Positions 1 through 10,300 of a stretch of DNA of 64,000 nt are shown here, piece after piece. Source of the stretch: Siphonodentalium dalli (taxonomy: Eukaryota; Mollusca; Scaphopoda; Gadilida; Siphonodentaliidae); contig CP136062.1 in the NCBI GenBank assembly GCA_032622095.1, forward strand, positions 150,656,875 through 150,720,874, in the 5' to 3' direction. Positions within the stretch are counted from its first letter, which is position 1. Each line of letters starts with the position of its first letter. The notes beneath the pieces are model-generated. The model did not search any database. It had not been told where the DNA came from and was given only the letters and a program-made list of their open reading frames with translations. Made by a program: the position numbers and the translations under genes.

Positions 1-85
1 TTCGTATATAATTTACATTGCGACTCAAGGGTTTTTGTTATTCGCATATTTAAAAAAGAAATAACTGTATGGTGCAGCGAGATGA

Positions 86-301
86 ACAGTAATGGTCTAA
101 TTAATAGACCTCTTGACAACAGCAGAATTGTGGGTAACTTTTCAGGATTTAGTCGGAAATATGGCTTGTTGCCATTCATCGGAAAGCTCTCGCCGAGAGC
201 TTTCCGATGAATGGCAACAAGCCATATTTCCGACTAAATCCTGAAAAGTTACCCATAATTCTGCTGTGGTTAACATGTCGATTAATTAGAGCATTACTGT
301 A
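86..301. mobile_element. Family A palindromic MITE, copy 1
   Basis: Near-perfect palindrome: two arms of roughly 100 bp meet in the middle (gagagctttccgatgaatgg facing its own complement) with almost no loop. Outer ends read ACAGTAATG and CATTACTGT with TA at the junction, as for Tc1/mariner-type targets; no transposase is inside. The outer 30 bp are the most diverged part of this copy. Confidence 0.85.
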
Positions 302-1072
302 CTATGACATACCAAAATATTGACCTTGACAGAAAACTGTTGTGCTTCCAGTTTCGTCATTCTTTTCCGTCATTTTAAAAGTCCGAATTAGCCAAACAAC
401 TGGAGAAGAACCACGAGATACGTGCAGATCCGCACCACCGTATTGGCACAATAACTCAATTCTGTGAATTTTGCATGCAGTATTCTAATATCCTACATAT
501 CAAATGCTTTACTGCTAATAGATTAAAATTAAAACAGTATTATATTAAGCAACATTTTTTTTTTCCATTTTGATCATAATATGACAAAAAGGAATAAAGC
601 TCTAAAAGAATGCAAAAATTAGACTCTCTACAGAAAAATATAACAATCCCAATTTGAAAACAAGCATAAAGACAAAAGCTTTCAAAAGTAGCGCGTACAT
701 AGCAATGGCACAGATTCTCTGAAAAGTCAAACATCAAATAATAAAAGATAAAAATTCCAGAAATGAAACCTTTGATCGTATTCATGTATATAATTATTCA
801 GAATCTATCAACATAGTGCAAGCGATGTCTCTGATGAATAGATAGAACTACACAAGTGTGTGAACTGGTTAACGTTCTTTCACGAGTTTTGTTGTGACGT
901 GATTGTACAATGAGAACAAGAGGTTAGAGTTGTACCTCACGGCATGAAAAATGAGTGCAATAACGTTAACCAGTTAACGCCACTGTGTTATCCTCTGTGA
1001 GACTGTAGATTGCAGAATACAAAAATTGATGCTGGTACAAATGTTAGTTGTATAACAACTTAAGGAACAACA
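302..1072. other. No recognisable gene
   Basis: AT-rich. Minus-strand open frames of 68-81 codons here show no domain, bias or splice context. Short imperfect inverted segments (gttaacgttctttcacgag near 870; ataacgttaaccagttaacg near 960) are the only structure noticed. Confidence 0.5.
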
Positions 1073-1165
1073 TACAGTAATGCCATAAATAATTGACTCC
1101 TTAACCACAGCAGAATTATGTCGGAAATATGTCTTGTTGCCCTTCAATGGAAAGCTCTCACTGAG
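1073..1165. mobile_element. Family A, left arm only
   Basis: Matches the left half of the family from TACAGTAATGCC to the centre (aaagctctcactgag), with about 30 bp of the arm deleted. The right arm is absent; a TTAA-flanked element starts three bases later. Confidence 0.75.
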
Positions 1166-1167
1166 TT

Positions 1168-1534
1168 TTAACCCTTTCATGATGGGAGCTGCGCTGGTGC
1201 AGCATTAAAGAGCCTGTGCCAGTGTGTTCTCTTATATATGCGAGTCTCCCATAGGGAGCCTCACATATATAAGAGAATGCATTGGCTTACAAGGTCAATG
1301 TAACTATTATGCCAATGTATTCTCTTATATATGTCAGTCTCCCTATGAGAGACTCTCATATACAAGAGAATGCGTTGGCACAGGGTTTTCGCAAAATTTC
1401 AGGAAGCTCCAGTCATGGAAGGGTTAAACTACCCTTATGGAGCCCCTCACAGATGTGAGCAGACAACACTCAGCAAAACAAGCTGCCACCTGTATGGGGC
1501 TCCCTACAGGAAGCTCTAGTCATGGAAGGGTTAA
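1168..1534. mobile_element. Family B, CATGA-end subfamily (B')
   Basis: Flanked by TTAA (1168-1171 and 1424-1427). Ends read CCCTTTCATGA and TCATGGAAGGG instead of CCCTTTACCCAAC. Holds two foldbacks (ttctcttatatatgcgag facing its complement), at about 1221-1292 and 1311-1380. A second copy of the right terminus (gctctagtcatggaagggtt) extends it to 1534, a tandem end duplication. Confidence 0.8.
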
Positions 1535-1774
1535 GAAATATAAAAATATGGATTGTGCTATGAGTTATTTCTGCTGTACCGTATAAGACCTAGGTTAGTG
1601 ACTGAGGTCTAACAAATTGCTCACAAATTGATCAACTGAGGTACTTAAAACTGAGTATTAAGTGGTAATGCTAAAAAATACGTGTTTTCCCACATAACAA
1701 ACCAGAAATTTAACCAGTCAGCAGGATCATAATAATCAAGCTTTATTTGGCTCTGTCGATCATGTTGAGCACAC

Positions 1775-1991
1775 TACAGTAATGCCCCGAATAATTTACT
1801 CCTTAACCAAAGCAGAATTATGGGTAACTTTTCAGGATTTAGACGGAAATATGGCTTGTTGCCATTCATAGGAAAGCTCTCAGTGAGAGCATTCCGATGA
1901 ATGGCAACAAGGCATATTTCCGACTAAATCCTGAAAAGTTACCCATAATTCTGCTGTGGTTAAGGAGTCAATTACTTAGGGCATTACTGTA
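1775..1991. mobile_element. Family A, complete copy
   Basis: Complete palindrome from TACAGTAATGCC to GCATTACTGTA, with only scattered arm mismatches. Confidence 0.85.
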
Positions 1992-2049
1992 AGTTTTATG
2001 CAAAAAAACATCTTCCAATCATAATGATTTGTCAAACTTCCTAGATTAA

Positions 2050-2370
2050 CCTCTTCGCTGCTATGACATCCGTAACTATTGCGGATGTGAAAGTGCATGT
2101 CGTGTGCTATATGGTCCTACAGACCTACTTCAGCACACTAACAGTAGGCCATTATTCATAACTGGAATTCAGATATTGGTGCATCGGAACAACTGAATCT
2201 CGAAGTTTCAAACAGTGTATGATGTTCCACGATTGTGAACAATAATAACCTTTCAACTGAGTCAGTTTTATGGTTCTTGTGATATTCCCGTTATATTTTT
2301 CCACTGCAAAATGGCAATAACGTCAACAGCCCAGCACACGACGTCATAACACCATTAAGCAGTGAAGAGG
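2050..2370. mobile_element. TTAA-flanked MITE, family N
   Basis: TTAA at 2046-2049 and 2371-2374 flank 321 bp whose ends are inverted: CCTCTTCGCTGCT and AGCAGTGAAGAGG. The subterminal parts also pair (catgtcgtgtgc near 2096; gcacacgacgtcat near 2334). piggyBac/Kolobok-type target; no coding capacity. Confidence 0.75.
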
Positions 2371-2502
2371 TTAAGGTGACAGAAAGAGTTGTTTCTACCC
2401 TTACTGATTGTATATAGAGGATCTCCAATGAGTCGCAATTCTATACAAAATTAATTATTCAAATTTAGTGGACGAGGTTAATAAATATTGAATAGGATTG
2501 TG

Positions 2503-2856
2503 ATGGAATTGAGATCCTTTTTATCACATGATCACATTTTAGCAAGGAAATACGATCTCGAAACGGCTGGGGTTAAAAAATGTATTATTGATTTCCTTAT
2601 CGATAGTAAAGACACCTTCAAGAAAATATATAGTTCCATTTTAAATGTGTCTTTTCATGAGAATGTACTGGCTTACATAGAAGCTTTTCCAGATGGTGTC
2701 TTCAACACATATAAATATTTTATACCCAGGAAACTATATAAAACTTGTTTAGGAAGAGATAGACCATCTTTAGTGATGTCGTGGAACCTTTGCAATCAGT
2801 TTGAGACACAATCAACCCAATTTTTTGCAGATGTGATTCTGGAGGCAGCTGCTTGA
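2503..2856 (+). CDS. Unrecognised open frame, possible 3' terminal exon
   Basis: 117 codons from ATG at 2503 to TGA. Ordinary protein-like composition (mixed Leu, Lys, Asp, Phe; no low complexity) and no repeat overlap. I do not recognise a domain; it looks soluble and partly helical, with no signal peptide or membrane segment. The frame is closed 6 codons upstream (TAA at 2482), and an AG at 2495-2496 could be a splice acceptor, so it may be a last exon. AATAAA at 3026 lies 170 bp downstream on the same strand, a plausible polyadenylation signal. It converges on PNP. Confidence 0.42.
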   Translation: MELRSFLSHDHILARKYDLETAGVKKCIIDFLIDSKDTFKKIYSSILNVSFHENVLAYIEAFPDGVFNTYKYFIPRKLYKTCLGRDRPSLVMSWNLCNQFETQSTQFFADVILEAAA

Positions 2857-3025
2857 GTAAAGAGGAAACACACATATTTTTAAGGCCTAAGTTTCAACTT
2901 TCCGATAGAAATGCATAAATTATTGTTATTATACAATGAAATGAGATGTGGTACTATTGGGACAGGTGAAGCATGTCAAAACTACCGTATTAGATTTTGT
3001 CAATTAATATTTGTCAAATCTCACC

Positions 3026-3031
3026 AAATAA
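3026..3031 (+). terminator. Possible polyadenylation signal AATAAA
   Basis: Hexamer 170 bp past the stop of the 2503-2856 frame on the same strand. Position-based inference; such hexamers are common in AT-rich DNA. Confidence 0.3.
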
Positions 3032-3127
3032 AACAATGCTGATTGGTACATGGACTTCAAATATGCAACAATGTAACACATTGGAATCATTCAAATTATT
3101 GAGCAAATGATGCTAGAACTGAACGGC

Positions 3128-3184
3128 AGGCTAGCATCACTAAGTTCACCCTCTGGGGACCTCATTCTGCAAATATCAGGCCTG
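3128..3184. repeat. Family C fragment
   Basis: Right foldback arm only: ctagcatcactaagttcacc through ggggacctcattctgcaaat, then caggcctgg. Confidence 0.7.
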
Positions 3185-3295
3185 GTCAGATTGAGGTACA
3201 AGTGAGAATGCTGAATAATAATACCTCTCACATGGCGAGCATTACATGCACTGCATTCAAATCTTCAGACACGAGTATAGCACATTATGTGGTCA

Positions 3296-3552
3296 ATAAG
3301 CGAGATCACTGAGTCGCTACCATATTGGATCCATCCAGCCCCGTTCCGCGCACTCAGTGCTATAGGTAAAAGTTCTGGAGTATAGCAGTCCATATATGGA
3401 GCTTTTGAATATCATGAATTCTATACAGAATTCATGAATATTCAAAACTCCATATATGGAATGCTACTCCAGAACTTAGACCTGTAGCAATTAAACCACG
3501 GAACGGGGGCTGGATGGATCCAATATGGTGGCGACTCAGTGATCTCGCTTAT
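3296..3552. repeat. Large foldback, family F
   Basis: Outer arms (aataagcgagatcactgagt ... actcagtgatctcgcttatt) and an inner palindrome centred near 3425 (atggagcttttgaatatcat ... attcaaaactccatatatgg) pair over most of 257 bp. No clear target duplication. Only copy seen here. Confidence 0.75.
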
Positions 3553-3833
3553 TCTGATTGAATAGATTGAACATTGCCGGGTCGGAAAAATTAACCAATA
3601 ATACAAACAAAGGAAATGAGAATGTCAATAAGTTTGAATTTTGACGTTGTTGATGCAAAAATCAGGAAATCACAGATGCCATGCCGCACGTAACCATCAA
3701 AATGACGTCTGTAAAATCCTTACCTTCTCTAATCAGGACAGACAATTCTCAGATGCACTGACTTCAAGGCGAACATTGACACATAAAGAATAATACTTTC
3801 AAAAGCACGCTTGAATGCCCCCATGGGATAACA

Positions 3834-4090
3834 TTAATCCTTTCATGACGGGAGCTGCGCTGGTGCACCATTCAAGATGGTGTGCCAGTATATTCTCCCA
3901 TAGGGAGTCTCAGTACTGTCTCACATATATAAGAGAATGCACTGGCTTACAAGGTCAAGGTAAATATTGTTAGGCCAATGTATTCTCTTACATATGCGAG
4001 GCTCCCTATGGGAGACTCGCATATGTAAGAGAATGCATTGGCACAGTGTTTTTGCAAAATTTCAGGAAGCTCCAGTCATGGAAGGGTGAA
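3834..4090. mobile_element. Family B' in the PNP 3' UTR
   Basis: Left flank TTAA (3834-3837); the right end has decayed to gggtgaa. Two foldbacks at about 3885-3945 and 3973-4042. It lies 58 bp past the PNP stop codon. Confidence 0.75.
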
Positions 4091-4148
4091 CTTTGCCATT
4101 AACAACACAAACTGTTAAAGATCTAAAAACCTCGAAGGAGGTTGCCGA

Positions 4149-4351
4149 TTATACTTTTAACTTCTCGACCATTTTTGAGATGAGATTCTGCATATCTTTG
4201 CTGCGTCGGTTGGCAGTTTCGATCACTTCCGCATGATTGGCTTTGCGCTTCGAGTCGAACTCCAGAACACAATTGTTTGTCACGAGTGACAAACCAAACA
4301 CCTTTACTCCGCAGTGTCTTGCTATTATGACCTCTGGGACAGTGCTCATTC
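4149..4351 (-). CDS. PNP: PNP exon 6 and stop codon
   Basis: Acceptor TTAATAG before 4351; TAA at 4151-4149. Encodes [15 protein letters not shown], the base-binding Asn in LSLVTNN, the ribose-contacting His in KANHAEV and a helical tail ending EKLKV. No AATAAA-type signal was found in the next 600 bp on this strand; a family-B element begins 58 bp past the stop, so the 3' UTR probably contains it. Confidence 0.95.
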
Positions 4352-7300
4352 CTATTAATAGATATAATGGGATATTAGTTAAACATTGGATATATTGAGT
4401 AGTCCTCCAAATATGGTGTCTGACATTTGCAAAATGAGGTCCCCAACGGATAAATTTACTAACGGTGGGCAAGCATCACTAAATTCACACTCTGGGGACC
4501 TCATTCCTCATTATGAAACTAACAAGTTTTTTAGTTTCTTTAGAAACTTCTTTAGAAAGTTACTTGTTCACTTTTAGTTTAGTTTCTCTATATCCCCAAA
4601 TTGGAGACGACACAATGTATAATCAAGGTGGCCAATGGGTGAATATCACTATCTTCACCATCTGGAACTTAAATATCAGTCTAGGTTTCCCATAGCAGAT
4701 GAGACCATGTATAATGAGGTCCCCAGAGGATGAATTTGGTGACGCTTTCCCCACACAGCGGGCTAGCATCACTTAATTCACCCTCTGGGGAGCTCATTCT
4801 GCAAATATCCAGCACCATAGTTTGGGGACTGACATTTAGGACATCACTGTATATATACATTAGGACCATCTGAATGCCATACGAGATACTTATTGTATCA
4901 AGATATGTATAATAACATGTTGACAGAGAATAAATCCCTCACTATCACAACTAAAACATCAATATTTAATTCTTCGAAAGATAGACAAATCTTAAGTTTT
5001 AGTCACCCACTAACTGAAACAGGCTCCCTTTGGGTAGTGTTCAAACGACTCTGGAATTCTGGAGTCGACTAGTCGAACCCCAAAAGTCGAGTCGACTAGT
5101 CGGCCAAATACATCACCAACCTTATACTAATGAAACACATGTGAAAGAAAATTACAAATTCCGTGACATCATCACAATATTTACACTCTACTGTGATCGG
5201 AAAATTGAATCACGTGACACGTCATGTGGTTTTGTTGCAAATGAACCAGTGCTCTAGAAACCCACCGATCGCAAATAACTTCCCTACGAATCTACGATGA
5301 TAATGAGAATAAATAATTGAGGAAATAATTGAGGGATTTTCTGTTTAATCTTGAAATCAAATAAATACTTCCCTGCCAGGGTATAAAAAATAAACGATAC
5401 TCAGTGTCAGTGAAAATAATCAATTAGCGGATACAACACAATTTTCGCAGCTGCATTCCCGTGTTCCGTCGTCCAATCCATCACATACTTCACTTGCAAG
5501 GTAGGATGAACTGCTAGAATCAGGAGATTTACCCATGTTTTCCCTTAGAAAAAATCAATATGTCCATCGTTGAGGGATCCAAGTTGGACCTTCGTTTGCA
5601 AACAACCATGCCCGCAACAGAAAAAATACGTTCCGATGGCACAGATGTGCCTGGAACAACTAGATATTTTGAACTTAACATAGCCAATCTTGGAAATTGT
5701 TTGTTGTTCTTCCTCCACCAATCCCTCGGGTCAATATCAGATCTGGGGGGCACTTGCATTTTTGGTACATACTGATCATCACGATTATTCACGGCGGAAT
5801 GTTCAGATTCTGAGGACGTTGAAGGAACAGCGCTATCAGTCTGATCCGTGATTCCCCCAATGACTGTCGTCTGGCTTGCCTGAGGTGCCTCGCTGTCCGC
5901 GGTAATGGGCGCGATTTCAACATTGAGTTTTACGGCCCTCATTTCTTCAAGCAGTTCAGACCAAGCTGATTCCCGTTGTTGATTTTCCATGAATTTGATA
6001 CTTTTGTATCGTATATCTAATAAGCTGGCCTTCACAATGCACGATTTCGCTAAATTTGGGTCAGAAGAGCAAATGTCGGGATAACGCTTCTTTAGGTCGC
6101 TTGATACTGTTATTTTGAAGTCCTTGACCAATTGAGAATCACCGGCGCATATCTTCAAGTGGTTATCTAACAACCCTTTAATGATAGGGTATGTCATACT
6201 AAGAGTAGGATATGAATCGCTCCCTGCGACCGTGGTTGCCATCTCCAAAGGTACTAAGAGGGGGGTTATCTGCTCCATGTTCAACCACACATCATCGGCC
6301 ATTTCTAATATTCTTGCATCGCTATAGGATGTGATATCTCTGTTTTGCAAAACAGCAAAGATAGCTAATCTTTGTTCCAGAAGCCTTTTAAACATATAAT
6401 ACGTAGAGTTCCAACGCGTATCGACGTCTTGGATCAGTCGATGTAATGGGAGTGACAACTGTGCTTGTTTCTTGGTGAGATCATCTGAAGCCAGTGTTGA
6501 TTGCCGAAAGTGCCCCACTAATTTCCGGGAACATCCAGCTGCCCTTGAAATTTTTGCTAATGAAAGACCACGATTCACAGATAGTTGTAAACTGTGCGCA
6601 AAGCATCTGATGTGCTCCATGTGGGACAATCGCATTCCTTTAACAATGTCAGCGGCATTATCTGTCGTCACTGCCACTATTTTACTCGGGGGAATTTTGA
6701 AATCGCTCATGATTTTAATCAAAACTTCGCACAAATTTTCTCCAGTATGATGACCGGTGATTTCACGAGTGCTTAATACTTTCGTCTTGCATGTCCATGA
6801 AGGTGTGTCCATAAAATGGCAGGTGACAGTTATGTATCCTTTTGTTGTCATGCTGGTCCACTTGTCTGTTGTCAGAGAAATGAATGGAACATTCTCCAAC
6901 TCATCAATTAATTGTTTCCTCACCTCAGTGTACAGAAAGTTAAGGTGATTTTTTATTGTAGTGTCACATGGTACATTGTATTTGGGTTCCAATTCTTTAA
7001 ATAAAGCTGCGAAACCCCATGCCATTCACAATACTTAACGGACGTAAATCGATGGCACACCATTCTACAATACGCTTCGTTAACACTGTCCATCGTTCCT
7101 TGGACATTTTATTGCATTTTGGTGCATGCAAATCCAGTGTCGTTTGTCGACTCTGTGTTTGTGACCCCGCTGAACTTGCTGAAGGGTGCTTAGCATTTAA
7201 GTGAGTTCTCATAACCGATGTGGATTTATTATACTTTAGTTTTGCTTGACATAGTTTGCATGTGACAAATTCCTTAGTTTCTTTCCCAACAGTTTCTTTG

Positions 7301-10300
7301 ATGAGATCAAAATGACGCCAAGCGTCCGAAGTTTTCGCATTTTTTCTGTTCGATGCCATCATGCAGGTCAAAACATTGAATTGAGCGGAATTGATGAAAT
7401 GTGCGCGAGCGTAGAAACTAAATGGCGCAATGCAAAAGACCACGTGGCATTAACCTGGAACATGCGTGAGACGTCGGTCAAGTACGCGCGCGACCTAATA
7501 CTTACTGTTTATGAACCACGTGCTTTTTAGAAGTCAATTATAGAGTTACTGCTCTTGTATTGAAAATGAGTAGTGGTTAACTTGAATTATTGCATTGGCG
7601 AATTTCGGCATAGTTATATGTCAAGCTCGACATTATTACATGTATTTGGACTTTGGAAAAGCTTCTTGAACATAGACTAGCTATCTTTGCTGCTTTTCTG
7701 ATCCATATTTAGTGAAACCATGCATTGTCAAGGACAGCTGATGAGATTATATACTGTATTCCGACTAGTCGACTGTGGAAGTTAGAGTCGATTATCCGAC
7801 AAACCAACGTCGACTATTATTTGTCGACTAATCGTTTGAACACTAGAGCATTTAGTATAGAAATGATTAACGAGAGGTCGATCGTTTGGCCAATTGTGAT
7901 CAGCTGATGTTTAGCCATACCTTGGCGATAGTTATTAGCTATTTTCATCTTGGACACTAAAATCCATAACATTCAATGTTAATCTTCAAAGAATAAATTT
8001 TTATTTTTTTGAAAAAGGGCCATAAAAATCTGATCAAACCCATATTTGAACTTGATCTGTATTTTGGGCTGAGAAACTCACATACCAAATTTGGCTTTGA
8101 TCAGATAAGAATTTTTTCAGTTATCGCAGCATGCGTAAATTCTAAGTTGAAAAAGGGGCATAACTCCGTGAAAAAAAAGCCGGATCAAACCCATATTCGA
8201 AATTTATATTTATTTTGGGCCGAGAAATACATAAACAAAATTTGGTTCCAATTGGATAAAAAATGTTTACGTTATCGAACCATGAGTAAAGGACGCATGG
8301 ATGGACAGACAGACAGAGAGATGGATGGAAGAATGAGGAGTGATCAATTCAGATGTCGACACTACGTGTACCATATTATGAAATGCCATGAATTTCTCTG
8401 ATATAAATTAAGCTTACCGAGAGTATCAGCGCCGATCTGTCTGACGTATTTGCACTCAGTGACTGTTTCATACGATGGACCGGACAATAAAGCATAGACG
8501 CCCTCTCGCATGAAATCAGTATAGCCTAATTCTTTGGAAATTTCTTTACACAACGTTCGCATTTCTGGATCATAAGCTTCAGACATCGCTGGGAATCGTG
8601 GCCCAAATCTACAAAATGTCAGTATTATTACAGAATGATCAACTTAAATTCACAAGATTTCGGTGATCAGAATTTTATTACACACACTTACTACAGCAAA
8701 AATTTAGTTTTTACTAATTTTAGAACAATTTACTGTTTTCGCCTATGAAGTGTGCAAGTTTTTCTGATTGAAATTAAGAATGAGGTCTGCAGAGGCTGAA
8801 TTTAGTGACGCTATCACATAGAGTGGGCTAGCATCACCAAATTCACCATCTGGGAACCAATTCTGCTTTAATAGGCCTCAACTGCAAATTAGTTGATATA
8901 GAAACTTCCCAGAAGTGAAACAGTAACTAAAAACAATGTTAATTTGAGACTATATATACTTCCAAGAAGATGAGGTCTAACCAGAATGAGGTCCCCAGAA
9001 GGTGAATTTGCTGATGCTAGCCCACTGTGCAGGATAACATCACTACATTCACCCTCTGGGGACCTCATTCTGTAAATGTCCGACAGACTATATCCAGACT
9101 TGAACATGAACTTGATATCTTGAAAGTGAAATCTTCCACAGCCCTGTTAATAAGCATAAATTTGCCAAGGCTAAAAAATTGCCTATGCCAGAATATTTCC
9201 TCGGCTAAAAACGCCAAGGCTCCACATAGCTTCATATGCTTCAGTTTACAATTGGAACTTGGTCAATTATCATGTCATAATTTGGTTGGGTCTGGCCTAA
9301 AACTGCTGCTTTAGGTTATCAACATAGTCTTTGTTATTTAACCCTTTACCCAACAGAAGGGCCCTGTGCCAATGCATTCTCTTATATATGCGAGTCGACC
9401 ATAGGTCGCCTCGCATATATAAGAGAATGCATTGGCTTAACACATTAAAAATTGTTAAAGAATGTAAGAAAAAATGGTAAAAAGTGTTAAAAAAAAGATT
9501 TTTTTTAGGCCAATGCATTCTCTTATATATGCGAGGCGACCTATGGTCGACTCGCATATATAAGAGAATGCATTGGCACAGGGCATAACTGTAACTATCA
9601 CAATGTGGTCAAGGAGCCGGTTCCAATGATATCCATATTTGTATGGTTCTATTGAGACAGACCGAAGATATTTTAGGCTTTATTTGGCCGGTTTTGGCCG
9701 TTTTGTTGGGTAAAGGGTTAAGTGGTCTTTTGCATTCATCATGAATTTTTGCTTTTTGCAAACTTCCAGAGTGCGACACAAAGACAATGACTACAGCCAT
9801 TTGTTTCAATTCTGCGCCAAACAATGCCTCGGCAAATAAATAGTTGATATTTCTTTTTGCCTGTGCATTTGCCTGAGCTCAGCTGATAGCTGACAATTCT
9901 ATATCTTCAAAAGTTCAGTGTGGCATAATCTATGGTTGCAAGCCTGAGTTTAGTGTGCCTGTCATTTGCAGAATGAGGTCCCCCAGAGGGTGAATTTAGT
10001 GATGCTATCACACATAGCGGGCTAGCATCACCAAATTCACCCTCTGGGACCTCATTGTGCTTATGCCTCATCTGCTATGGGAGACATAGACATACACCCA
10101 TTGGGAACCTTGATTATGCAATGTGTCATCTGCCAATTTGGGGATATAGAGAAACTAAACTAAAAAAGAAATAAAATCTACCGGATATGTGAAGAAGTTT
10201 CTATAGAAATTTTATAATAAAGAAACTTTCCAGAGAAGATAAGCCTAAGCAGAATGAGGTCCCCAGAGGGTGAATTTAGTGATGCTAGCCCACTATGCGG

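Larger units (their letters stand above)
5035..7845 (-). mobile_element. hAT-superfamily DNA transposon with BED-type transposase
   Basis: Terminal inverted repeats TAGTGTTCAAACGA (5035-5048) and its complement (7832-7845) bound a 2.8-kb element carrying a transposase on the minus strand. Subterminal gtcgactagtcg motifs recur near both ends (5064-5105 and about 7790-7830). No identical 8-bp flanks were found, so the duplication has decayed or the exact ends differ by a few bases. It lies in PNP intron 5, in the same orientation as PNP. Confidence 0.9.

Noticed and set aside
4386-4577. Plus-strand frame overlapping the PNP last exon
   Set aside because: Lies within a family-C element and the PNP acceptor region, with no protein-like features.
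9297-9824. Repeated short frames containing ..[15 protein letters not shown].. seen at several places
   Set aside because: They recur only inside family-B elements and read through the hairpin arms; they follow the repeat, not a gene.
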